From assembly GCA_029747015.1 (NCBI GenBank), contig JAKOGI010001250.1, positions 124,001-188,000 of the forward strand: a stretch of DNA of 64,000 nt, given 5' to 3'. Positions 41,860 through 53,779 of this stretch are shown piece after piece (position 1 is the stretch's first letter; each line of letters starts with the position of its first letter). The stretch comes from Carnegiea gigantea. Lineage: Eukaryota > Streptophyta > Magnoliopsida > Caryophyllales > Cactaceae. Below the pieces are notes generated by a model that saw nothing but the letters and a program-made list of their open reading frames with translations, searched no databases and was not told where the DNA came from. The position numbers and the translations under genes were made by a program.

Positions 41860-44800
41860 AAACAGTGTTCTCTAAACACCCAAGTTACACCCTAAACAGA
41901 AACAGTCTAATTGGCAACCAAGATAATGAAATTTGCAATGCCCACTTCATTAACACAATGGATTCATCGATAAGACACCTGAGTCATGAACTGAAACAAG
42001 AAAGCACACATAATACAGGCATTTGCATCAGCCGAAACAGTATTTCTAAACACCCAAATTACACCCTAAACAGAAACTGTCTAATTGGCTACCAAGACAA
42101 TGAAATTTGCAATGCCCACTTCATTAACACAATGGATTCATCAACAAGACGCCTGAGTCATGAACTGAAACAAGAAAACACACATAATTCCGGCATTTGC
42201 ATCAGCCGAAACAGTGTTCTCTAAACACCCAAATTACACCCTAAACATAAACAGTCTAATTGGCTACCAAGACAATGAAATTTACAATACCCACTTCATT
42301 AACACAATGGATTCATCAACAAGACGCCTGAGTCATGAACTGAAATAAGAAAGCACACATAACACAGGCATTCGCATCAGTCGAAACAGTATTCTCTAAA
42401 CACTCAAATTACAGCCTAAACAGAAACAGTCTAATTGGCTACCAAGGCAATGAAATTTGCAATGCCCACTTCATTAACACAATGGATTCATCAACAAGAC
42501 GCCTGAGTCATGAACTGGAACAAGAAAGCACACATAATACAGGCATGTGTATCAGCCGAAACAGTATTCTCTAAACAACCAAATTACACCCTAAACAGAA
42601 ACAGTCTAATTGGCTACCAAGACAATAAAATTTATAATGCCCACTTCATTAGCAAAATGGACTCATCAACAAGACGCCTGAGTCGTGAACTGAAACAAGA
42701 AAGCACACATAATACAGGCATTCGCATCAGCCGAAACAGCATTCTAGAAACTTCCATATTACACCCTATACAGAAACACTCTAATCGGCTACGAAGACAA
42801 TGAAATTTACAATGCCCACTTCATTAACACAATGGATTCATTAACAAGGCGCCTGAGTTATGAACTGAAACAAGAAAGCACACATAATACCGGCATTTGC
42901 ATCAGCCGAAACAGTGTTCTCTAAACACCCAAATTACACCCTAAACAAAAACAGTCTAAATGGGTACCAAGACAATGAAATTTACAATACCCACTTCATT
43001 AACACAATGGATTCATCAACAAGACGCCTGAGTCATGAACTGAAACAAGAAAGCACACATAATATAGGCATTCGCATCAGCCGAAACAGTATTCTCGAAA
43101 CATCTAAATTACACCCTAAACAGAAACAGTCTAATCGGCTACCAAGACAATGAAATTTACAATGCCCACTTCATTAACACGATGGATTCATCAACAAGAC
43201 GCCTGAGTCATGAACTGAAACAAGAAAGCACACATAGTCTAGGCATTTGCATCAGCCGAAACAGTATTTTCTAAACACCCAAATTACACCCTAAACAGAA
43301 ACAGTCTAGTCGGCTACCAAGACAATGAAATTTACAATGCCCACTACATTAACACAATGGATTCATCAACAAGACGCCGAAGTCATGAACTGAAACAAGA
43401 AAACACACATAATACCGACATTTGCATCAGCCGAAACAGTGTTCTCTAAACACCCAAATTACACCCTAAACAGAAACAGTCTAATTGGCAACCAAGATAA
43501 TGAAATTTGCAATGCCCACTTCATTAACACAATGGATTCATCGATAAGACACCTGAGTCATGAACTGAAACAAGAAAGCACACATAATACAGGCATTTGC
43601 ATCAGCCGAAACAGTATTTCTAAACACCCAAATTACACCCTAAACAGAAACTGTCTAATTGGCTACCAAGACAATGAAATTTACAATGCCCACTTCATTA
43701 ACACAATGGATTCATCAACAAGACGCCTGAGTCATGAACTGAAACAAGAAAACACACATAATTCCGGCATTTGCATCAGCCGAAACAGTGTTCTCTAAAC
43801 ACCCAAATTACACCCTAAACATAAACAGTCTAATTGGCTACCAAGACAATGAAACTTACAATACCCACTTCATTAACACAATGGATTCATCAACAAGACG
43901 CCTGAGTCATGAACTGAAATAAGAAAGCACACATAACACAGGCATTCGCATCAGTCGAAACAGTATTCTCTAAACACCAAATTACAGCCTAAACAGAAAC
44001 AGTCTAATTGGCTACCAAGGCAATGAAATTTGCAATGCCCACTTCATTAACACAATGGATTCATCAACAAGATGCCTGAGTCATGAACTGGAACAAGAAA
44101 GCACACATAATACAGGCATGTGTATCAGCCGAAACAGTATTCTCTAAACAACCAAATTACACCCTAAACCGAAACAGTCTAATTGGCTACCAAGACAATA
44201 AAATTTATAATGCCCACTTCATTAGCAAAATGGACTCATCAACAAGGCGCCTGAGTCGTGAACTGAAACAAGAAAGCACACATAATACAGGCATTCGCAT
44301 CAGCCGAAACAGCATTCTAGAAACTTCCATATTACACCCTATACAGAAACACTCTAATCGGCTACGAAGACAATGAAATTTACAATGCCCACTTCATTAA
44401 CACAATGGATTCATTAACAAGACGCCTGAGTCATGAACTGAAACAAGAAAGCACACATAATACCGGCATTTGCATCAGCCGAAACAGTGTTTTCTAAACA
44501 CCCAAATTACACCCTAAACAAAAACAGTCTAAATGGCTACCAAGACAATGAAATTTACAATACCCACTTCATTAACACAATGGATTCATCAACAAGACGC
44601 CTGAGTCATGAACTGAAACAAGAAAGCACACATAATATAGGCATTCGCATCAGCCGAAACAGTATTCTCGAAACATCTAAATTACACCCTAAACAGAAAC
44701 AGTCTAATCGGCTACCAAGACAATGAAATTTACAATGCCCACTTCATTAACACGATGGATTCATCAACAAGACGCCTGAGTCATGAACTGAAACAAGAAA

Positions 44801-45010
44801 GCACACATAGTCTAGGCATTTGCATCAGCCGAAACAGTATTTTCTAAACGCCCAAATTACACCCTAAACAGAAACAGTCTAGTCGGCTACCAAGACAATG
44901 AAATTTACAATGCCCACTACATTAACACAATGGATTCATCAACAAGACGTCGAAGTCATGAACTGAAACAAGAAAACACACATAATACCGACATTTGCAT
45001 CAGCCGAAAC
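41860..45010 (+). repeat. 9-monomer tandem duplication (period 1573-1574 bp)
   Basis: 41.86-43.43 kb and 43.44-45.01 kb are adjacent near-identical copies. Landmarks 41865/43439 (1574), 42510/44083 (1573) and 42914/44487 (1573) correspond. Both copies have the one-base deletion AACAGTATTTCTAAACACC near 42040 and 43613, and the ATTAGCAAAATGGACTC variant near 42650 and 44220. Differences are few, including one base lost at about 43978, so this is among the youngest duplications here. The unit is also related to 32.48-34.06 kb. Confidence 0.85.
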
Positions 45011-45639
45011 AGTGTTCTCTAAACACCCAAATTACACCCTAAACATAAACAGTCTAATTGGCTACAAAGACAATGAAATTTACAATACCCACTTCATTAA
45101 CACAATGGATTCATCAACAAGATGCCTAAGTCATGAACTGAAATAAGAAAGCACACATAATACAGGCATTCGCATCAGCCGAAACAGTATTCTCTAAACA
45201 CCCAAATTACACCCAAAATAGAAACAGTCTAATTGGCTGCCAAGGCAATGAAATTTACAATGGCCACTTCATTAACACAACGGATTCATCAACAAGATGC
45301 CTGAGTCATGAACTGATAAGAAAGCGCACATAATACGTGCATTTGCATCGGCCGAAATAGTATTCTCTAAACATCCAAATTGCACACTAAATAGAAACAG
45401 TCTAATTGGCTACCAAGACAATGAAATTTACAATGCCCACTTCATTAACACAATGGATTCATCAACAAGACGCCTGAGTCATGAACTGAAAGAAGAAAGC
45501 ACACATAATACAGGCATTTGCATCAGCCGAAACAGTATTCTCTAAACAGCCAAGTCACACCCTAAACAGAAACAGTCTAATTAGCTACCAAGACAATGAA
45601 ATTTACAATGCCCACTTCATTAACACAATGGATTCATCA

Positions 45640-47400
45640 ACAAGGGCCTGAGTCATGAACTGAAACAAGAAAGCACACATAATACAGGCAATTGCATCTG
45701 CCGAAACAGTATTCTCCAAACATCCAAGTTACACCCTAAACAGAAACAGCCTAATTGGCTATCAAGACAATGAAATTTGCAATGCCCACTTCTTTAACAC
45801 AATGGATTCATCAACAAGGCGCCTAAGTCATGAACTGAAACAAGAAAGCACACCTAATACAGGCATTTGCATCGGCCGAAACAGTATTCTCTAAACATCC
45901 AAATAACAACCTAAACAGAAACAGTCTGATTGGCTACCATAACAACGAAATTTACAATGCCCACTTCATTAACACAATGGATTCATCAACAAGACACCTA
46001 ACCATGAACAGAAACAAGAAAGCACACGCAATACTGGCATTTGCATCAACCAAAACAGTACTCTTTAAGCATCCAAATTACACCCTAAACAGAAACAGTT
46101 CAATTGGCTACCAAGACAACGAAATTTATAATGCCCACTTCATTAACACAATGGATTAATCAACAAGACGCCTGAGTCATGAACTGAAACAAGAAAGCAC
46201 ACATAATACAGGCATTTGCATCAGCCGAAACAGTATTCTCAAAACACCCAAATTACACCCTAAATGGAAACAGTCTAATTGGCTACCAAGACAATGAAAT
46301 TTACAATGGCCACTTCATTAACACAATGGATTCAACAACAAGACGCCTCAGTCGTGAACTGAAACAAGAAAGCACACGTAATACTGGCATTTGCATCAGC
46401 CAAAACAGTACTCTCTAAGCATCCAAATTACACCCTAAACAGAAAAAGTCCAATTGGCTACCAAGATAATGAAATTTACAATGCCCACTTCATGAACACA
46501 ATGGATTCATCAACAAGGGCCGGAGTCATGAACCGAAACAAGAAAGCACACATAATACAGGCAATTGCGTCAGCCGAAACAGTATTCTCCAAACATCCAA
46601 GTTACACCCTAAACAGAAACAGTGTAATTGGCTATCAAGACAATGAAATTTGCAATGCCCACTTCTTTAACACAATGGATTCATCAGCAAGGCGCCTAAG
46701 TCATGAACTGAAACAAGAAAGCACACCTAATACAGGCATTTGCATCGGCCGAAACAGTATTCTCTAGACATCCAAATAACAACCTAAACAGAAACAGTCT
46801 GATTGGCTACCATGACAACGAAATTCACAATGCCCACTTCATTAACACAATGGATTCATCAACAAGACACCTAACCATGAACTGAAACAAGAAAGCACAC
46901 GTAATACTGGCATTTGCATCAACCAAAACAGTACTCTTTAAGCATCCAAATTACACCCTAAACAGAAACAGTTCAGTTGGCTACCAAGACAACGAAATTT
47001 ATAATGCCCACTTCATTAACACAATGGATTAATCAACAAGACGCTTGAGTCATGAACTGAAACAAGAAAGCACACATAATTTAGGCATTTGCATCAGCCG
47101 AAACAGTATTCTCAAAACACCCAAATTACACCCTAAACGGAAACAGTCTAATTGGCTTCCAAGACAATGAAATTTACAATGCCCACTTCATTAACACAAT
47201 GGATTCAACAACAAGACGCCTCAGTCGTGAACTGAAACAAGAAAGCACACGTAATACTGGCATTTGCATCAGCCGAAACAGTACTCTCTAAGCATCCAAA
47301 TTACACCCTAAACAGAAAAAGTCCAATTGGCTACCAAGACAATGAAATTTACAATGCCCACTTCATTGACGCAATGGATTCATCAATAAGACGCCTGAGC
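45640..47400 (+). repeat. 5-monomer tandem duplication (period 873 bp)
   Basis: The ACAAGGGCC(T/G)GAGTC monomer at about 45640 recurs at about 46513, and the ACCTAACCATGAAC monomer at 45996 recurs at 46869, both 873 bp apart. The corresponding region near 34.7-35.5 kb contains the series once. It is a local expansion inside the second copy of block C. Confidence 0.8.
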
Positions 47401-47723
47401 CATAAGCTAAAACAAGAAAGCACACATAATACAGGCGTTTTCATCAGCCGGAACAGTATTCTCTAAACACCCAAATTACACCCTGTATAGAAACAGTCTA
47501 ATTAGCTACCAAGACAATGAAATTTACAATTCCCACTTCATTAACACAATGGATTCATCAACAAGACGCCAGAGTCATGAACTGAAACAAGAAAGCACAC
47601 ATAATACAGGCATTCGCACCAGCCGAAATAGTATTCTCTAAACATCCAAATTGCACCCTAAACAGAAACAGTGTAATTGGCTACCAAAACAATGAAATTC
47701 ACAATGCCCACTTCATTAACACG

Positions 47724-47740
47724 ATGAATGGACTAACTAA
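47724..47740 (+). other. Fused monomer junction with about 122 bp missing
   Basis: The start-of-monomer landmark AACACGATG is followed after only 17 bases by the GACGATGGAATTTGCAGTG segment, which normally lies near monomer position 139. The intervening AP-1, octamer and CCCTAAA segments are gone. The junction bases AATGGACTAACTAA do not match any normal monomer exactly. Confidence 0.8.
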
Positions 47741-48799
47741 GACGATGGAATTTGCAGTGCCCACTTCATTAACACAATTGATCCATCAACAGGACGCCTG
47801 AGTCATGAACTGAAACAAGAAAGCACACATAATACAGGCATTTGCATCAGCCAAAATAGTATTCTCTAAACACCCAAATTACACCCTAAACAGAAACAGT
47901 CTAATTGGCTACCAAGACACTGAAATTTACAATGCCCACTTCATTAACACAATGGATTCATCAACAAACGCCTGAGTCATGAACTGAAACAAGAAAGCAC
48001 ACATAATACAGGCATTTGCATCAGCCGAAACAGTATTCTCTAAACACCAAATTACACCTAAACAGAAACAGTCTAATTGGCTACCAAGACAATGAAATTT
48101 ACAATGCCCACTTCATTAACACAATGGATTCATCAATAAGACGCCTAAGTCATGAACTGAAACAAGAAAGCACACATAATGCAGGCATTTCCATCAGCCG
48201 AAACTGTATTCTCTAAACAGCCAAATTACACCCTAAACAGAAACAGTCTAATTGGCTACCAAGACAATGAAATTTACAATGCCCATTTCATTCGCACAAT
48301 GGATTCATCCGCAAGATGCCTGAGTCATGAACTGAAATAAGAAAGCACACATAATATAGGCAATTGCATCAGCCGAAACAGTATTCTTCAAATATCCAAC
48401 TTACACCTTAAACAGAAACAGTCTACTTGACTACCAAGACAATGAACTTTACAATGCCCACTTCATTAACACAATGGATTCATCAACAAGACGCCTGAGT
48501 CAGGAACTGAACAAGAAAGCACACATAATACAGGCATTTGCATCAGCCGAAACAGTATTCTCTAAACATCCAAATTACACCCTAAACAGAAACTGTCTAA
48601 TTGGCTGCCAAGACAATGAAATTTACAATGCCCACTTCATTAACACAATGGATTCATCAACAAGACGCCTGAGTCATGAACTGAAATAAGAAAGCACACA
48701 TAATACAGGCATTTGCATCAGCCGAAACAGTATTCTCTAAACACCCAAATTACACCCTAAACAGAAACAGTCTAATTGGCTACCAAGACAATGAAATTT

Positions 48800-49050
48800 G
48801 CATGCCACTTCATTAACACAATGGATTCATGACGCCTGAGTCATGAACTGAAACAAGAAAGCACACATAATACAGGCATTTGCATCGGCCGAAACAGTGA
48901 AACTGATTGGCACCAAGACAATGAAATTTACAACCCACTTCATTAACACAATGGATTCATCACAAGATAAGCCATGAACTGAAACAAGAAAGCACACGTA
49001 ATACTGGCATTTGCATCAGCCGAAACAGTGATTTTTAAGCAAATCACACC
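48800..49050 (+). other. Cluster of shortened monomers
   Basis: These copies correspond in type to 57.35-57.65 kb but contain a series of deletions: TTTGCATGCCACTT near 48800, GGATTCATGACGCC near 48823, a loss of about 40 bp at about 48896-48905 (CAGTGAAACTGATTGG), CAACCCACTTC near 48931, CATCACAAGATAAGCC near 48958, and GATTTTTAAGCAAATC near 49030. Six separate deletions in 250 bp is far above the rest of the window. Confidence 0.8.
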
Positions 49051-50844
49051 CTAAACAGAAACAGTCTAGTTGGCTACCAAGACAATGAAATTTATAATGC
49101 CCACTTCATTAACACAATGGATTCATCAACAAGACGCCTGAGTCATGAACTGAAACAAGAAAGCACACATAACTTAGGCATTTGCATCAGCCGAAACAGT
49201 ATTCGCAAAACACCAAAATTACACCTTAAACAGAAACAGTCTAATTGGCTACCAAGACAATGAAATTTACAATGCCCATTTCATTCGCAAGATGCCTGAG
49301 TCATGAACTGAAACAAGAAAGCACACATAATATAGGCATTGCATCAGCCGAAATAGTATTCTTCAAATATCCAACTTACACCTTAAACAGAAACAGTCTA
49401 CTTGACTACCAAGACAATGAAATTTACAATGCCCACTTCATTAACACAATGGATCCATCAACAAGACGCCTGAGTCATGAACTGAACAAGAAAGCACACA
49501 TAATACAGGCATTTGCATCAGCCGAAACAGTATTCTCTAAACATCCAAATTACACCCTAAACAGAAACTGTCTAATTGGCTGCCAAGACAATGAAATTTA
49601 CAATGCCCACTTCATTAACACAATGGATTCATCAACAAGACGCCTAAGTCATGAACTGAAATAAGAAAGCACACACAATAAAGGCATTTGCATCAGCCGA
49701 AACAGTATTCTCTAAACACCCAAATTACACCCTAAACAGAAACTGTCTAATTGGCTACCAAGACAATGAAATTTGCATTGCCCACTTCATTAACGCAATG
49801 GATTCATCAACAAGACGCCTGAGTCATGAACTGAAACAAGAAAACACACATAATACCGGCATTTGCATCAGCCGAAACAGTGTTCTCTAAACACCCAAAT
49901 TACACCCTAAACAGAAACAGTCTAATTGGCTACCAAGACAATGAAATTTACAATGCCCACTTCATTAACACAATGGATTCATCAACAAGACGCCTGAGTT
50001 ATGAACTGAAATTAGAAAGCACACATAATACAGGCATTCGCATCAGCCGAAACAGGATTCTCCTAAACACCCAAATTACACCCTAAACAGAAACAGTCTA
50101 ATTGGCTACCAAGGCAATGAAATTTGCAATGCCCACTTCATTAACACAATGGATTCATCAACAAGACGCCTGAGTCATGAACTGGAACAAGAAAGCACAC
50201 ATAATACAGGCATTTGCATCAGCCGAAACAGTATTCTCTAAACATCCAAATTACAATGTAAACAGAAACAGTCTAATTGGCTGCCAAGACAATGAAATTT
50301 ATAATGCCCACTTCATTAACACAATGGATTCATCAACAAGACGCCTGAGTCATGAACTGAAACAAGAAAGCACACATAATACAGGCATTCGCATCAGCCG
50401 AAACAGTATTCTAGAAACTTCCAAATTACACCCTAAACAGAAACAGTCTAATCGGCTACCAAGACAATGAAATTTACAATGCCCACTTCATTAACACAAT
50501 GGATTCATCAACAAGACGCCTGAAGTCATGAACTGAAACAAGAAAGCACACATAATACAGGCATTTGCATCAGTCGAAACAGTATTCTCTAAACACCCAA
50601 ATTACACCCTAAACAGAAACAGTCTAATTGGCTACCAAGACAATGAAATTTACAATGCCCACTTCATTACAAATGGATTCATCAACAAGACGCCTGAGTC
50701 GTGAACTGAAACAAGAAAGCACACATAATACAGGCATTTGCATCAGCCGAAACAGTATTCTTCAAACATCCAAATTACACCTAAACAGAAACAGTGTATT
50801 GCTACCAAGACAATGAAATTTACAATGCCCACTTCATTAACACA

Positions 50845-51019
50845 ATGGATTCATCAATAAGACGCCTGAGTCATGAACTGAAACAAGAAAGCACACATAA
50901 TACAGGCATTTGCATCAGCCGAAACAGTATTCTCTAAACACCCAAATTACACCCTGAACAGAAACAGTCTAATTGGCTACCAAGACAATGAAATTTACAA
51001 TGCCCACTTCATTAACACA
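50845..51019 (+). repeat. Representative near-consensus 175-bp monomer
   Basis: This copy is exactly 175 bp from one ATGGATTCAT landmark to the next. It differs from my hand-built consensus at only two sites: C to T at monomer position 14 and A to G at monomer position 112. Monomer positions used elsewhere: TGAGTCA at 23-29, ATTTGCAT at 64-71, the 17-bp CENP-B-like dyad at 64-80, CCCTAAA at 108-114, TTGG-CTA-CCAA at 129-139. It is a convenient query for building a family consensus. The consensus CpG dinucleotides are only two, in GACGCC and GCCGAA. Confidence 0.9.
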
Positions 51020-53642
51020 ATGGATTCATCAACAAGACGCCAGAGTCATGAACTGAAACAAGAAAGCACACATAATACAGGCATTCGCACCAGCCGAAAT
51101 AGTATTCTCTAAACATCCAAATTGCACCCTAAACAGAAACAGTGTAATTGGCTACCAAAACAATGAAATTCACAATGCCCACTTCATTAACACGATGGAT
51201 TAATCAACAAGATGTCTGAGTCATGAACTGAAACAGGAAAGCACACACAATGCAGGCATTTGCATCAGCCAAAATAGTATTCTCTAAACACCCAAATTAC
51301 ACCCTAAACAGAAATAGTCTAATTGGCTACTAAGACGATGGAATTTGCAGTGCCCACTTCATTAACCAATTGATCCATCAACAGGACGCCTGAGTCATGA
51401 CCAATGACTTCATTAACACAATGGATTCATCAACAAGACGCCTGAGTCATGAACTGAAACAAGAAAACACACATAATTCCGGCATTTGCATCAGCCGAAA
51501 CAGTGTTCTCTAAACACCCAAATTACACCCTAAACATAAACAGTCTAATTGGCTACCAAGACAATGAAATTTACAATACCCACTTCATTAACACAATGGA
51601 TTCATCAACAAGACGCCTGAGTTATGAACTGAAATTAGAAAGCACACATAATGCAGGCATTCGCATCAGCCGAAACAGGATTCCCTAAACACCCAAATTA
51701 CACACTAAACAGAAACAGTCTAATTGGCTACCAAGGCAATGAAATTTGCAATGCCCACTTCATTAACACAATGGACTCATCAACAAGACGCCTGAGTCAT
51801 GAACTGAAACAAGAAAGCACACATAATACAGGCATTTGCATCAGCTGAAACAATATTCTCTAATCATCCAAATTGCAATGTAAACAGAAACAGTCTAATT
51901 GGCTGCCAAGGCAATGAAATTTATAATGCCCACTTCATTAACACAATGGATTCATCAACTAGACGCCTGAGTCATGAACTGAAACCAGAAAGTACACATA
52001 ATACAGGCATTCGCATCAGCCGAAACAGTATTCTAGAAACTTCCAAATTAGACCCTAAACAGAAACAATCTAATCGGCTACAAGACAATGAAATTTACAA
52101 TGCCCACTTCATTAACACCATTGATTCATCAACAAGACGCCTGAATCATGAACTGAAACAAGAAAGTGCACATAATACCGGCATTTGCATCAGTCGAAAC
52201 AGTGTTCTCTAAACACCCAAATTACACCCTAAACAGAAACAGTCTAATTGGCTACCAAGACAATGAAATTTACAATGCCCACTTCATTAACACAATGGAT
52301 TCATCAACAAGACGCCTGAGTCGTGAACTGAAACAAGAAAGCACACGTAATACAGGCATTTGCATCAGCCGAAACAGTATTCTCTAAACATCCAAATTAC
52401 ACCCTAAACAGAAACAGTCTAATTGGCTACCAAGACAATGAAATTTACAATGCCCACTTCATTACACAATGGATTCATCAATAAGACGCCTGAGTCATAA
52501 CTGAAACAAGAAAGCACACATAATACAGGCATTTGCATCAGCCGAAACAGTATTCTCTAAACACCCAAATTACACCCTGAACAGAAACAGTCTAATTAGC
52601 TACCAAGACAATGAAATTTACAATGCCCACTTCATTAACACAATGGATTCATCAACAAGACGCCAGAGTCATGAACTGAAACAAGAAAGCACACATAATA
52701 CAGGCATTCGCACCAGCCGAAACAGTATTCTCTAAACATCCAAATTGCACCCTAAACAGAAACAGTGTAATTGGCTACCAAACAATGAAATTTACAATGC
52801 CCACTTCATTAACACAATGGATTCATCAACAAGATGTCTGAGTCATGAACTGAAACAGGAAAGCACACATAATGCAGGCATTTGCATCAGCCAAAATAGT
52901 ATTCTCTAAACACCCAAATTACACCCTAAACAGAAATAGTCTAATTGGCTACCAAGACGATGGAATTTGCAGTGCCCACTTCATTAACACAATTGATCAT
53001 CAACAGGACGCCTGAGTCATGAACTGAAACAAGAAAGCACACATAATACAAGCATTTGCATCAGCCAAAACAGTATTCTCTAAACACCCAAATTACACCC
53101 AAAACAGGAACAATCTAATTGGCTAACAAGACACTGAAATTTACAATGCCCACTTTATTAACACAATGGATTCATCAACAAAACGCCTGAGTCACAAACT
53201 GAAACAAGAAAGCACACATAATACAGGCATTTGCACCAGGTGAAACAGTATTCTCTAAACACCTAAATTACAGCCTAGACAGAAACCGTCTAATTGGCTA
53301 CCAAGACAATGAAATTTACAATGCCCACTTCATTAACACAATGGATTCATCAATAAGACGCCTAAGTCATGAACTGAAACAAGAAAGCACACATAATGCA
53401 AGCATTTCCATCAGCCGAAACTGTATTCTCTAAACAGCCAAATTACACCCTAAACAGAAACAGTCTAATTGGCTACCAAGACAATGAAATTTACAATGCC
53501 CACTTCATTAACACAATGGATTCATCAACAAGACGCCTGAGTCATGAACTGAAACAAGAAAGCACACATAATATAGGCAATTGCATCAGCCGAAACAGTA
53601 TTCTTCAAATATCCAACTTACACCTTAAACAGAAACAGTCTA

Positions 53643-53668
53643 CTACCCTGAAACAATACAACTAAAGA
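53643..53668 (+). other. Scrambled junction sequence inside a monomer
   Basis: Where TACTTGACTACCAAGACAATG is expected, the sequence reads CTACCCTGAAACAATACAAC followed by TAAAGATG. The stretch is longer than expected and contains bases I cannot place in a normal monomer. It may be a small templated insertion from another part of the monomer or an assembly join. Confidence 0.65.
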
Positions 53669-53779
53669 TGAAATTTACAATGCCCACTTCATTAACACAA
53701 TGGATTCATCAACAAGACGCCTGAGTCATGAACTGAAACAAGAAAGCACACATAATACAGCATTTGCATCAGCCGAAAC

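Larger units (their letters stand above)
47700..53700 (+). repeat. Mosaic region with truncated monomers
   Basis: The monomers come from blocks C, D and E but in short patches, joined by abnormal junctions. Among them are a fused monomer at 47724-47740, a cluster of shortened copies at 48.80-49.05 kb, ATTACAAATGG at about 50667, a monomer cut short near 51360-51420, one-base losses near 52462 and 52497, and a scrambled junction at 53643-53668. A 13-monomer repeat (51651/53929 and 52166/54445, 2278-2279 bp) overlaps its right end. Confidence 0.75.

Noticed and set aside
49245..49664. A 139-codon reading frame, the longest in the window.
   Set aside because: It is long only because two deleted monomers shift the frame past the usual stops in the mosaic region. 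There is no other coding signal.
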